Assembly: GCA_021325135.1 (NCBI GenBank)
Contig: JAJPHT010000027.1
Coordinates: forward strand, 1-64,000
Origin: Pseudomonadota bacterium
GTDB taxonomy: Archaea; Thermoplasmatota; SW-10-69-26; JACQPN01; JAJPHT01
Reading direction: 5' to 3'
DNA length: 64,000 nt
The first letter of the stretch is position 1, and every line of letters begins with the position of its first letter. A model generated the notes under the pieces. The model saw only the letters and a list, made by a program, of their open reading frames with translations. It was not told where the DNA came from and made no database searches. Positions 24,264 to 32,499 of the stretch are shown piece by piece. The position numbers and the translations under genes were made by a program.

Positions 24264-24457
24264 CTCCGCGAGACCTGGGAGACCATGCGACGCGCCGCCA
24301 AGGCGTCCCACCGCTGGACGAACTGCCCGCTGCCCGGACACCGCTCGCGCACGATGCGGTGCTCCGGGAAGCGGCCATTCGCGAGAACCTGGCGGCGCTG
24401 CGCGCACACGCGACACGCGCGCCGCTCCGGCGCCTGCGCGACGTGCTGCGCCTGCAT
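24251..24457 (-). CDS. Small CxxC protein
   Basis: A 68-aa protein (MQAQHVAQAPERRACRVCAQRRQVLANGRFPEHRIVRERCPGSGQF). CRVC, a histidine and CPGSG form a zinc-finger-like pattern often seen in small phage and plasmid proteins. The ATG overlaps the preceding TGA by one base (TGATG). Confidence 0.58.
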   Translation of the reverse strand: MQAQHVAQAPERRACRVCAQRRQVLANGRFPEHRIVRERCPGSGQFVQRWDALAARRMVSQVSRRWGA

Positions 24458-24810
24458 CAGCGACCACCCCGGGGCAGCTTGCCCTTCGCCGCGAGCCGCG
24501 CCCGCACGTCGTCCAAGTCCTGCTGCCAGCGCGGGCGCGTGTCCTGCTCGATCCACCGCTCCTGCATCGCGTCGTAGAAGAACAATCGGAAGCGGCGCTC
24601 CTTCTCGTCCCACTTGCGAAACGAGCGCCTGCCGATCCCGTAGGAGCCGCTGCTTCTTACGCCCACGTCCGCCAAGGGATCGCACCCGTCGCGCAGGGCG
24701 TCGTGCTTCGCCTTGAGCGCGTCCAGGCGCTCCACCGTGTTCATGACCTCCAGGTGGAACACGCCCCGGTCCCGCCGCGACTCGATCTTGCTTACGCTCT
24801 TGGAAACCAT
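24457..24810 (-). CDS. First gene of the ten-gene replication operon, unknown
   Basis: A 117-aa basic helical protein (MVSKSVSKIESRRDRGVFHLEV...RPRWQQDLDDVRARLAAKGKLPRGGR). A small inverted repeat (GTTGT-CTT-ACAAC, 24811-24823) directly abuts the start codon and may be an operator. All downstream genes to the Prim-Pol overlap or nearly touch, so this is the promoter-proximal gene. No family was recognised. Confidence 0.6.
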   Translation of the reverse strand: MVSKSVSKIESRRDRGVFHLEVMNTVERLDALKAKHDALRDGCDPLADVGVRSSGSYGIGRRSFRKWDEKERRFRLFFYDAMQERWIEQDTRPRWQQDLDDVRARLAAKGKLPRGGR

Positions 24811-25031
24811 GTTGTCTTACAACCTGGCCGACTCGTTTCGGCCATGCGCCCGTCCCGCAGCGGAGCGATGATACCTCGCCACGACCCGCTGATTCCGCGT
24901 TCCATCCACGAGGCCGGAGCGAAGCGAAGGCCCGCCGCGGACATCGCGTCCACCTGACGGCGAGGTTTCATCTGCGACGCGAGGAACGACGTATGGCCGA
25001 AACGTTCCCCAAGCTGGATGCCATCTTTTCC

Positions 25032-25189
25032 GCGCGGCCCTATGGCCGCGCCGGAGGAATGGGGCGGAGCCCGAGGAGGGTCTCCCTCCTCGGCAGGCGC
25101 GAGGTCTCCTTGCGCCGGGTCGCCGAGCCGAAGGCGAGGCACGGGTTCCAAGGGCTCTGCCCTTGGCGGGGTGCGGGGCAGCGCCCCGC
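25032..25189. repeat. Cluster of hairpins in an 870-base spacer
   Basis: The spacer 24811-25681 carries no convincing gene. Within it lie consecutive perfect palindromes: GCGCGGCC-CTAT-GGCCGCGC (25032-25051), CCGAGGAGGG-TCT-CCCTCCTCGG (25071-25093), CCAAGGGC-TCT-GCCCTTGG (25148-25166) and GCGGGG-N5-CCCCGC (25173-25189). The loops repeat TCT. A structured RNA, a terminator tandem or an origin would all fit. Strings here recur at 5262-5362. Confidence 0.55.
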
Positions 25190-25386
25190 GTGTTGCGAAC
25201 CCATCACAATCCACGCGCACGCCCCGTGCGTAGCCTGCCCAGCAAGGCACGATGAGCGCCACGCGCAGCCTTCTTCGTCACTCGGCGAGCATGAGAGCAA
25301 AGAGTCCCAAAGCATGCGCCGGGAGGAGCACGGGGCGGTCGCGAGGATTGGAGAAGGATCGAGGGGAGCCCCCTGGGGGGTGAGAC

Positions 25387-25454
25387 GGGCAGGGTGGGCT
25401 CGGGGGTTCCAATCAGAGGGAGCCCCTATGGGGCGGATGGGAGGGTGGGTAGGG
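25387..25454 (+). other. Two G-quadruplex-like G-tract runs
   Basis: Positions 25387-25406 contain four runs of three or more G with 1-2 base loops. Positions 25430-25454 contain five such runs. Both are on the plus strand in the non-coding spacer downstream of the hairpin cluster and beyond the 3' end of the subtilase gene. Confidence 0.5.
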
Positions 25455-25681
25455 TCAACAACGCTCCGCAACCCATTCCGGACGATGGCAAAACCGCCAG
25501 GGTGTACCAAGGACAAGAGCTCGCAGGATTCAGGAACGCCCGTCCGATCCGGTGTGATGCTCGAACAAGACAGAGGGGCTGAGGTGCTGTTGCATCTGTG
25601 GGGGATCCCGTCTGGGGGGTATTGCCCGAAATTCTCGCCGAGCGAAACTGCCTGATACCCCTATCCGGGACAGTACCGCGG

Positions 25682-26986
25682 TCAAGGCCAGTAGGCCTCG
25701 CGTGCCGCCTGCCACTCGGCCTGCACCTGAGCCGTGGACGCCTTCTCAGAGGAGGGCGCGAGGTTGCCCGAGAGCACCCGCGTCGCGATTTCTTGGGCCA
25801 AGCCCTCGTAGACGGCCCCCCAGCCCTCCTGCGTGGGGGAGACGATGGGCACGGCGGGCGCGAGAGCCCGGTCCAAGGGGGTCTCGTTGCCGGGTGTGGC
25901 CGTGGGATCGTAGTCGGTCGCCTGGATCATGACTGCGCTGGCGTTCATCGCGTCGCGATAGGCCTTCGCTGAATGGCGTGGGTCCGGGTCGGTGGCGTGC
26001 AGGCGCAGGTCCCGCGTGCCGTTCTTCGCCGCTTCTGCCCGCACGATGCCCAAGGCGCGGCTGAACGTGCCGGCCACGGTGGGTGTCGAGAAGCTCGTGC
26101 CGCCGGTCCAGACTGTCCCGTTGGTTGCGTTGGGGGCGGCCACCAAGGCCGTGAAGTTGGCGATCACGTCGACCCCCTTTGACGCCGTTGCACTCTCGCC
26201 GCGATTCGCCATCTCGTAGCCTCCTACCGCAATGACCCAGGGAGGGCCTGCGGTGTAGCCCGTTAGCGTTGGATTCGGGAGATTGCCGGCGGCGATGACG
26301 ACAAGCTTCCCCTGGGACGAAGCGGCCCGAGAGGCGTCCAAGAAGGTTTGCATCTCTGGATGGGCAGCAGGAGAATCCGGTGGCGCGCCGGGCACGCCCA
26401 TGCTGATGCTAATCAGGTCGGTCCACGGCTGTGCTGCGATCCATTTGAGAGCTTCAGCCACGCTTGGATCAAACGGGCAGCGCCCATCGTCGCAGATTTG
26501 CGCCTCGACTTGAGCCATGACGATGAGCGAATCGGGATCGGCGCGCGCAACGAGGGAACTGGTTTCCGTGCCGTGGCCCACATCATCCAGGATGACGTGC
26601 TTCTCGGGTGAAAGGCTGTTCGATCGGTTCAGGAATGAAATCGCCAGGATGCGAGTCCCCGCGAAATGATAGAGTTGACCGGGCTTGAGGCTCTGAAGGA
26701 CTGGGGCGTCAGCTTTCATCCGGTCGGCCAGCGTGCCGTTCGTCGAGAGCTGCAAGGTGGTGTAGCTGGCGTTCACTGTGGCCGCCATGCGCTGCTCGAA
26801 TGCCGGACTCGCAGCAAAGGCCTCCTGGTAAGGGTTGATGCCCGAGTCGGTGAACGCGACGACTTGCAGGCGTGGAATGGTCGCGTCGCTGCGCACAGGG
26901 TCCGCACCGAGAGGACCGGACGGAGTCGCGTTAAGGCACCCCGCCAGCAGGAGCAGGGCGAGGAGGGCGGGCAGCGCCCGGAGCAT
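25682..26986 (-). CDS. Subtilisin-like serine protease, lipoprotein
   Basis: This 434-aa S8-family protease is anchored by lipid outside the cell (lipobox LLLAGC, Cys17). The catalytic triad is Asp47 (TDSGIN), His138 (GHGTET) and Ser298 (GTSFSTPTVAG), with oxyanion Asn235 (AAGN). The prodomain typical of exported subtilases is missing, so maturation may be simple. A TATA-like GGCTTATAACG about 27 bases upstream fits a leaderless transcript. It is divergent from the motif-controlled secreted genes and may process them or attack envelope proteins of other cells. Confidence 0.88.
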   Translation of the reverse strand: MLRALPALLALLLLAGCLNATPSGPLGADPVRSDATIPRLQVVAFTDSGINPYQEAFAASPAFEQRMAATVNASYTTLQLSTNGTLADRMKADAPVLQSLKPGQLYHFAGTRILAISFLNRSNSLSPEKHVILDDVGHGTETSSLVARADPDSLIVMAQVEAQICDDGRCPFDPSVAEALKWIAAQPWTDLISISMGVPGAPPDSPAAHPEMQTFLDASRAASSQGKLVVIAAGNLPNPTLTGYTAGPPWVIAVGGYEMANRGESATASKGVDVIANFTALVAAPNATNGTVWTGGTSFSTPTVAGTFSRALGIVRAEAAKNGTRDLRLHATDPDPRHSAKAYRDAMNASAVMIQATDYDPTATPGNETPLDRALAPAVPIVSPTQEGWGAVYEGLAQEIATRVLSGNLAPSSEKASTAQVQAEWQAAREAYWP

Positions 26987-27044
26987 GACAACCCCTCAGC
27001 CCCGGCGGCACGTTATAAGCCCTTGTGTCGGGGGCTCACCCATC

Positions 27045-27066
27045 GGGAAAAACTTCGAGGGCATCG
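27045..27066 (+). promoter_or_regulatory. Repeated promoter motif, copy 1
   Basis: GGGAAAAACTTCGAGGG followed by CATCG. It lies directly upstream of a TATA-like CTAAATAGG and 41 bases before the ATG at 27107. Two further copies occur before 29051 and 30656. The shared motif suggests a common regulator. Confidence 0.6.
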
Positions 27067-27106
27067 CTAAATAGGCCCAGACCGACTCCGGCTTCGGAGA
27101 GGCACC

Positions 27107-27346
27107 ATGAAATTCCTCCTCGTGTTACTGACCCTCCTCGTGTTCACGCTCGCCAGCGCTGGAAGTGTATCCGCAGGTCCGGGAACGGGCAAAACGGGCG
27201 TCCAGCTTTGCCTGGAGACGGAGGAAGCGGACCAGTGTGTGGACCTTTTCATCGAGAACTGCCCCCTTCCGCCCCCCACTCTCTTTGACAAGTATCAGGA
27301 ATGGGCCGTCTGCACCGTGAACGGCGTCATCGTCGGGCTCCCTTGA
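27107..27346 (+). CDS. Small secreted cysteine protein
   Basis: A 79-aa protein: signal peptide to about Ala23 (SAGSVSAG), then a mature region of about 56 residues with four cysteines (CLETEEADQC, CPLPPPT, C). It is the first gene of an operon with the transmembrane regulator 10 bases downstream. It could be the extracellular ligand of that regulator. Confidence 0.65.
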   Translation: MKFLLVLLTLLVFTLASAGSVSAGPGTGKTGVQLCLETEEADQCVDLFIENCPLPPPTLFDKYQEWAVCTVNGVIVGLP

Positions 27347-27356
27347 GGCTATTCCG

Positions 27357-28823
27357 ATGCCGACCCGCGTGGCGTTTCTCGTGGTCCTGACCCTCTTGGT
27401 CGGTTCCAGCGATAGTGCCCTCGCGGGTTCTCATGCCAATCTCGGTGTGGCGCGTGTTGAGGTCGACGATCAGCGCACGAATGGCTGCTCGGCGGGTGCC
27501 ATCGCACTCTGCCCCATCAGCGCCACAAACGTCTCCGACCCAGACAACGCCGAGGTCGACGCTGGCCAAGATATCAGCTATATCGGCGCAGGGGTTTCAG
27601 TCGATCCTATCGTACCCCTTGATGTGGACTACGTGATCCACGGCAGCGACGGCTACGTCTCCAACCCTATCTTTCCGTTTGTAGGAAGCATGTGGATGAA
27701 CTCGTCTGTGGCGCCAGGCGTCCCGGGCGTCTTCGAGGTGCGCTTTGCGGACCCCGCCATTGAGTTCTACTACAATTCGGTGAACACGAGCAATCCTGAC
27801 GACCCAATTTATTGGCACGAGTTCGGCTTCACCTTTCCTGACGGGCAGAACGCGATCGGCTACCACCGGATCGGGCCCTTCAACCAGTTCCAAGTCACCG
27901 ACACGGACGCGCAATTCCGCGCGAACCTTGAGGACCTTTGCGGCATCAAGTACCTGCCAACCCGCGAGTGCCTACAGACCTCCGACGCACTTTCAGATTG
28001 GCAGAAGAACAGCACACCCAACGCCCGTTATGGGCTCAACTTCACCGACGTGGAGGCCTCGTCCAACGCCTCCGTCATCGGGGAATCCCCGCACTTTGCA
28101 TCCTCCAACGTGAGCCTCTTTGGTTTGGGGGATCGCTACGAGCCTACGCCCACTTCCGTCTTGAGGGACGACGGGTCGCCAACGGCGCCCTTGCTGTTCA
28201 ATGGAAGCGCCCACGAGGGTGGACAGGCGGCCCATCCTGCGTGGTCTCGTCAAGAGGGCTTCACATCTCAAACCGCTGTGCTGGCTGCCCAAGTGCCCAA
28301 CGCCCGATCCACCGTGCTTGTGACGGTCGCGGCCGCCGGAGGACTCCTGCTTCTCCTCGCAGGATTCCTGCTCTACTCGCGCATCCGCGACAAGAACGAG
28401 GCCATCGCCTCCGCAGTCCGAAGCAAGATGCACGAGCTGATCGTGAAGAAGCCCGGCATCTCGCCCACGGCGTTGGCCGAGGAGTTGGGTTTGGGTTGGA
28501 ACAGCGTGGCCCATCACCTGCGCGTCATGGCGCGCACCGGCATGGTCACGACGCGCAAGGATCGTGGCAAGGTCTTCCTCTTTCCAGGCCGTGCCGAGGT
28601 CGACGCGATCTCGGCGCTCATCGCCCGCGGGGACGCGGCGGGCATCATCTTGGGCGTTCTGAGGATGCACCCCTCAGGCATGACGAAGGAGGAGCTCGTC
28701 GCCGCCACAGGCGATTTGCAGAAGCGGACGAGGAATATTTCCCTGCGCCAGCTCATCCTCAACGGCCTTGTTGTCCTGGACGAGAGCGTTGGGAATCGCT
28801 ATTTCCTCCGGCCGGGGCCGTAG
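27357..28823 (+). CDS. Transmembrane regulator with two cytoplasmic winged helices (island copy)
   Basis: This 488-aa protein has a signal peptide, about 290 residues of extracellular domain with many N-x-S/T sites and one membrane helix (VLVTVAAAGGLLLLLAGFLLY). A cytoplasmic tail follows, with two winged helices (SKMHELIVKKPGISPTALAEELGLGWNSVAHHLRVM, then IILGVLRMHPSGMTKEELVAATG...). Its architecture matches the chromosomal protein at 14443, but the extracellular domain is different. Since its own operon is preceded by the shared motif, it may be the autoregulated controller of the motif regulon. Confidence 0.82.
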   Translation: MPTRVAFLVVLTLLVGSSDSALAGSHANLGVARVEVDDQRTNGCSAGAIALCPISATNVSDPDNAEVDAGQDISYIGAGVSVDPIVPLDVDYVIHGSDGYVSNPIFPFVGSMWMNSSVAPGVPGVFEVRFADPAIEFYYNSVNTSNPDDPIYWHEFGFTFPDGQNAIGYHRIGPFNQFQVTDTDAQFRANLEDLCGIKYLPTRECLQTSDALSDWQKNSTPNARYGLNFTDVEASSNASVIGESPHFASSNVSLFGLGDRYEPTPTSVLRDDGSPTAPLLFNGSAHEGGQAAHPAWSRQEGFTSQTAVLAAQVPNARSTVLVTVAAAGGLLLLLAGFLLYSRIRDKNEAIASAVRSKMHELIVKKPGISPTALAEELGLGWNSVAHHLRVMARTGMVTTRKDRGKVFLFPGRAEVDAISALIARGDAAGIILGVLRMHPSGMTKEELVAATGDLQKRTRNISLRQLILNGLVVLDESVGNRYFLRPGP

Positions 28824-28947
28824 CTGCGCGTACTTTGGATCTGCCTCTTGCACATGATACGGGCGTCTTTCTTTTCTTGGCCCCCGCAAGATATCCTGTT
28901 CACCGCCGATTGGCGGATTATAGCATGGCAGCGAAGCCGTTAGTTCC

Positions 28948-28974
28948 GGGAAAGACTTCGAGGGAATGAATATC
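28948..28974 (+). promoter_or_regulatory. Repeated promoter motif, copy 2
   Basis: GGGAAAGACTTCGAGGG followed by AATGAATATC. It is nearly identical over about 27 bases to the copy at 30594. It lies in the 227-base gap between 28823 and 29051, which has no gene, and precedes the operon of two cysteine-rich secreted proteins. Confidence 0.65.
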
Positions 28975-29050
28975 GCCACCTCGCGCGTTAGCCGTGCGCG
29001 TCTGGGTCGGGCGGATGTAACCGCGCGATCCTGACCACCGAGATGATTCC

Positions 29051-29404
29051 ATGAAACTGAAGACATACATCGTCGCCTCTTCGCTCATCTTCGTCCCGTT
29101 TCTCGCGGACGTTGTGAGCGCGAGCGATCCGCAGCAGGCTGAGTGCAACAACTACGGCAATCAGGTCAACTTCGCGGTGGTTGGCGACGCCAACATGAAC
29201 AACTGCGTCCAGCAGCAATGCGTGGGGGCAGCGGGTGCCGGCACCGCTGGAGCATCTGTCGGCGCGAACGCCGGCAAGGGTGGTAACGTCAGTGGCTCCG
29301 CTTCTGCTGGAAGCGGCTGCCACCAGACCATCGGCTGCGGCGGCCAGAAAACGGACTTTCATGCTCCCGACCCTGCGATCTTCTTCAGCAGCGGGGGTTG
29401 CTAG
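29051..29404 (+). CDS. Secreted Gly/Ala-rich protein with cysteines
   Basis: A 117-aa protein: signal peptide to about Ala24, a mature part with seven cysteines and a low-complexity central stretch (GAAGAGTAGASVGANAGKGGNVSG). This composition is reminiscent of small adhesive or antimicrobial secreted proteins, but no family was recognised. A second secreted protein follows 14 bases downstream. Confidence 0.65.
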   Translation: MKLKTYIVASSLIFVPFLADVVSASDPQQAECNNYGNQVNFAVVGDANMNNCVQQQCVGAAGAGTAGASVGANAGKGGNVSGSASAGSGCHQTIGCGGQKTDFHAPDPAIFFSSGGC

Positions 29405-29418
29405 AGGGGGAGCCTGCA

Positions 29419-29994
29419 ATGCGTTTCCTTCTCCTCGCCCTCGCTGTGGTAATGGCGGTCGAGGCGTTCCCAGAAGCCGCCGCCGCGAGTCCTGGCGCCT
29501 TGGCCGTCGCCGAGCAGGCTGGCACGCCCTGCGGCGTGGCTGTGAACCCCGTCTGCTGGGTTTCCTTGCAAGTTTGCATGGCGACCAAGGGGGACCCGCG
29601 CAACGAAACCAACCCCAATGGATGGGTGGTTTGTTGCGTCGGAACCATCGGCAACTGTGTCTGTGTGAACCCGGACGGGGCCGTCTATAGTTGCACCGAT
29701 TGCAAGTGCCCCCAATCGGAGTCGTCGCTCGCCCCCGAAACCGACCCCTCTGGGGGAGGTGGCGCCGTGATAGAGCTTGAGGGGGCGGGATGTACGAACT
29801 ACGGGATTGTCGTGCAGGTTGGTCTTCTCGGGCACAACACCTACTACTGCGGTGACCCGAAGAACCCGTGCGAGAACGAAGGCGTCATCGTCTTCGTGGG
29901 GCAGACCAACTCCTGCCTGGGTCACGGCTCCGCAGCCGTCTGCTACGGCTCGACGTGCGTGTGGGCCCCCGACAGGCCGCTTGGACCCATGTAG
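29419..29994 (+). CDS. Cysteine-rich secreted protein
   Basis: A 191-aa exported protein (signal peptide to about Ala23) with about twenty cysteines (CGV..CW...C; VCCVGTIGNCVCVNPDG; CTDCKCPQ; CENEG; CYGSTC). It is probably held by disulfides. A GGGGGAG ribosome-binding site precedes the ATG. It is co-transcribed with the gene at 29051. Function unknown; a toxin, inhibitor or coat component are possibilities. Confidence 0.68.
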   Translation: MRFLLLALAVVMAVEAFPEAAAASPGALAVAEQAGTPCGVAVNPVCWVSLQVCMATKGDPRNETNPNGWVVCCVGTIGNCVCVNPDGAVYSCTDCKCPQSESSLAPETDPSGGGGAVIELEGAGCTNYGIVVQVGLLGHNTYYCGDPKNPCENEGVIVFVGQTNSCLGHGSAAVCYGSTCVWAPDRPLGPM

Positions 29995-30067
29995 GCTCTC
30001 TGACAACAAGAGTAATTTATGGCCGGCGGCACTCCACCGGCCAACTCCCCTTTCTACGCCAGGAGGA

Positions 30068-30589
30068 ATCACTGCGCTCCCTAAGCTCGCCGCCGTCGTT
30101 ATCATTGCAGCCGTCTTCATTGCAGGATGCGCCAACTCTCCGAATCATCCTCCGGCCTCGACCAATGCGACTGCCAACATGCCGACGCAAGAGCAGGCCT
30201 CCAATGCAACCATTCCTTTCAACACCACAGGGACAAACGTCGAGACCATCCCTAATGGCCCCAACGCGAACAACAATCTTGGCGGGATTGATGGCGGACC
30301 ATTCGACGTTGCGGGTAACGCGTCCCACATCCTCGTGGAGCTTCGCGGCTCATGCACCCCCGCCGGAAGCCCCTGTGACCTGAAAGTGTACCTTTACGAT
30401 CCTTCGGGTCACAGCGTTGCCTCCACCATTGCGACGAACGGAGCTGGAAAGCTCATCTTCGACGGGGCTTCGCCTGGCACCTGGGGCGTTAAAGCAGTTC
30501 CGAAGAGTGCCTTCGTGAACGCTCGGGGGGAAATGCGAGTCACTACCTTCAACGGCAGCGTCCCGGACGGGTATTCGGCCTTCCAGTGA
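30068..30589 (+). CDS. Lipoprotein without a canonical start codon
   Basis: The frame encodes a clear lipoprotein signal (LPKLAAVVIIAAVFIAGC), a Thr/Asn-rich linker and a beta-rich domain (HILVELRGSCTPAGSPCDLKVYLYDPSG) like a small pre-peptidase C-terminal-type sandwich. No ATG, GTG or TTG precedes the signal in frame; coordinates here begin at an ATC after AGGAGG. An ATG at 30019 opens a 21-residue frame that would enter this one by a +1 shift at AGG-AGG. Either recoding, a non-standard start, a sequencing error or a broken gene is possible. Confidence 0.55.
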   Translation: MTALPKLAAVVIIAAVFIAGCANSPNHPPASTNATANMPTQEQASNATIPFNTTGTNVETIPNGPNANNNLGGIDGGPFDVAGNASHILVELRGSCTPAGSPCDLKVYLYDPSGHSVASTIATNGAGKLIFDGASPGTWGVKAVPKSAFVNARGEMRVTTFNGSVPDGYSAFQ

Positions 30590-30593
30590 TGGT

Positions 30594-30620
30594 GGGAAAG
30601 ACTTCGAGGGAATGGATATC
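30594..30620 (+). promoter_or_regulatory. Repeated promoter motif, copy 3
   Basis: GGGAAAGACTTCGAGGG followed by AATGGATATC, immediately after the stop of the previous gene and 42 bases before the ATG at 30656. The AT-rich GGATATC directly after the motif is the likely TATA region. Confidence 0.65.
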
Positions 30621-30655
30621 ACCTGCAAGATGTTACGCGCTCAGCGTAACGCACC

Positions 30656-31318
30656 ATGTCCTCGAAGTCCCGCACGCGCTCTGCCCTTGCCTTGGTCGTC
30701 GTCGCCTCCGCTTTCCTTGTGACGGGCTGCATAGGCGGCTCTGCGCCGGTGAAGTCCGCCGCGGTTTCCCCCTCCGTCTCCCCGATTTCCGCGGCGACGC
30801 CCGGCGTGGAGAACGCGACGGTGGCCGTCTCGATGAACGCGACGCCCTTGGCGCCCTTCGTCTTTCAGTTCGACGACACGACCAATGCCAGCGCTTTGGC
30901 TTGCGTCTTCGCGCCCGAGGGCCTTGAGGTGTGCCAGTTCGTCCCGCCTGGGGGCAACCCCGGCGGGATCCACTACATCCCTGCGGGCCCCTACGCGGCG
31001 TTGCACCTCAACCTCACCTGGAGGCCCGCGAGTCCCACCGCGGCGGCCTTGAGGATCACGCTCTACGAGGAGAACGAGGCCTTCGATCAGCTCTGCGGTA
31101 GGACCGCCATGACCTCGCCCTTCCTCTACGATTGCGACCTGGAGAAGCACAACGCGACCACGCCCATGCTCCTCTACATCCACCCCGCGCCTCTCGAACC
31201 TGACGCCGCCAACGCCTACGTCTACGCCTGGGCTGCGCCAGTCCCGCAGCCCTTCCACGTCGAGGGACGGTTCGTTCCGCAGGCGAACGCGACGCTCCCC
31301 GCGGGGACTTCCCCATGA
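30656..31318 (+). CDS. Lipoprotein with beta-sandwich domain
   Basis: A 220-aa lipoprotein (lipobox FLVTGC) with a Ser/Pro linker and a domain resembling that of the 30068 product in layout (AALHLNLTWRPASPTAAALRITLYEE). Four cysteines may form two disulfides. It is under motif copy 3. No family was recognised. Confidence 0.7.
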   Translation: MSSKSRTRSALALVVVASAFLVTGCIGGSAPVKSAAVSPSVSPISAATPGVENATVAVSMNATPLAPFVFQFDDTTNASALACVFAPEGLEVCQFVPPGGNPGGIHYIPAGPYAALHLNLTWRPASPTAAALRITLYEENEAFDQLCGRTAMTSPFLYDCDLEKHNATTPMLLYIHPAPLEPDAANAYVYAWAAPVPQPFHVEGRFVPQANATLPAGTSP

Positions 31319-31551
31319 CCCGCCCCTTGGAGGGGTTGAGCCGGTTTTTCGTGGTCGCCGGGGCGCACGGGGGCCTCTGTCCCGCGCGTCCGCCCGGGTC
31401 CGCCAGCCCGGACGCTCGACTCCTCCAGGGGGGAGCCTTCCTTCGCCTCGGGGCGCGGTGGCCCCGGTTCACTCCGGCGGCATCTGTCGTCGCGCAAGCG
31501 TGCCAGCCTCCAGCCGGCCCCGAGGCGCTTCCCCTGGGGGTCGCGTCGTGA
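31315..31551 (+). CDS. Doubtful small frame coupled on both sides
   Basis: A 78-aa frame whose ATG overlaps the previous TGA (ATGA) and whose TGA overlaps the next GTG (GTGA). The product is Pro/Ala/Arg-rich without clear structure. The overlaps argue for translation, the composition against. Confidence 0.3.
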   Translation: MTRPLEGLSRFFVVAGAHGGLCPARPPGSASPDARLLQGGAFLRLGARWPRFTPAASVVAQACQPPAGPEALPLGVAS

Positions 31552-31910
31552 GCCGCGCGTTGGAGCGCGAACGCCTCGTGGGGCTCACGCAGGCCCAGGC
31601 GGCGTGGCTGTTCGACTTGGCGAAGGCGGACCTGAAGCGGAGGCAGAACGGCTCGGAGCACTACCACGACTTCGACGCGCACATGGTCAGCCTCTTGGTG
31701 GAGAAGCTGCGCGCCGCCAGCAGCGAGGCGCCCTTCTCCCCGCTCGTGGGCGCGGAGATCTCCATCCCCGTGCGCCTCCAGCGCCCCGAGGGCGTCGTCC
31801 TCGCCCACGTCCTCCTCCCCGGCACCGCGCTCGTGGCCGACGAGCTCGACCGGATCGCGCTCGACCTCCAACGTTGGGCCGACCACCTCCGACCCGGCCA
31901 CCCCGGGTGA
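31548..31910 (+). CDS. Hypothetical cytoplasmic protein
   Basis: A 120-aa soluble protein with a helical first half (LTQAQAAWLFDLAKADLKRRQNGSEHYHDFDAHMVSLLVEKL) and a short beta segment (EISIPVRLQRPEGVVLAHVLLPG). The GTG start lies in a GTGA overlap. No family was recognised. Confidence 0.6.
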   Translation: MSRALERERLVGLTQAQAAWLFDLAKADLKRRQNGSEHYHDFDAHMVSLLVEKLRAASSEAPFSPLVGAEISIPVRLQRPEGVVLAHVLLPGTALVADELDRIALDLQRWADHLRPGHPG

Positions 31911-32499
31911 GTCCCGAATGGCCGTGCTAGGGGATCGTGAAGGGCGTCGTGCCCACCTGGCTTTGCAAATCCGGCGACATGCCGCTTCCAACACATTGTC
32001 GCGGTCGCTGGGCATCCTCAAGGGCAGAAAATACGTTGTCCGGTGATGCTAAAATCTGATCCTGCGTGCCCAGGCTGACGCGGTCTGATTTGCCTTCTGT
32101 CAGTTGGCCAGCGCATGCGAGGGCTTCTTGGTGATCGGCCGAGCAAAATCCTCGGGCATTCCCCCGCGGAGAGAGCCATGCAACCGAACTCCTGCATTCT
32201 AGATAGTTGGTCTGCCAGAAAAAGTGGCCGTTTTTCGCCGCATGAGCTGTCATGGTGTAAGGAGATTCTATGCGAAATTTGGCGCGCGCTGGGGGGAGGT
32301 TTATGCGTTTTTTCACAGCTTTTCTCCGTAACGACTATCATGGAACGGCCCGGTGCAGTTCGTCAGGGCGGAGCGAAACTTTGCCTGAGGTAGACTCCTG
32401 CATGCGAGGAACGGCGTACCGGCGGCACTCGGTGGCACGCAGACCGTCGCTTTTCCCATTGCGCGAAATTATTTAGCGCCTTCCGAGTGTGTTACCGTC
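31911..32499. other. 589-base low-GC spacer, nothing recognised
   Basis: The GC content is visibly below that of the flanks. Frames on both strands give no signal peptide, domain or plausible codon use. The region may be a decayed gene or regulatory DNA of the following membrane protein gene. Confidence 0.4.

Noticed and set aside
24993..25655. A 220-codon frame in the hairpin/G-tract spacer
   Set aside because: Composition is irregular, no fold is evident, and it runs through several perfect hairpins. More likely non-coding.
31927..32316. A 129-codon minus-strand frame in a low-GC spacer
   Set aside because: No domain, signal peptide or ribosome-binding site; neighbouring frames are equally open.
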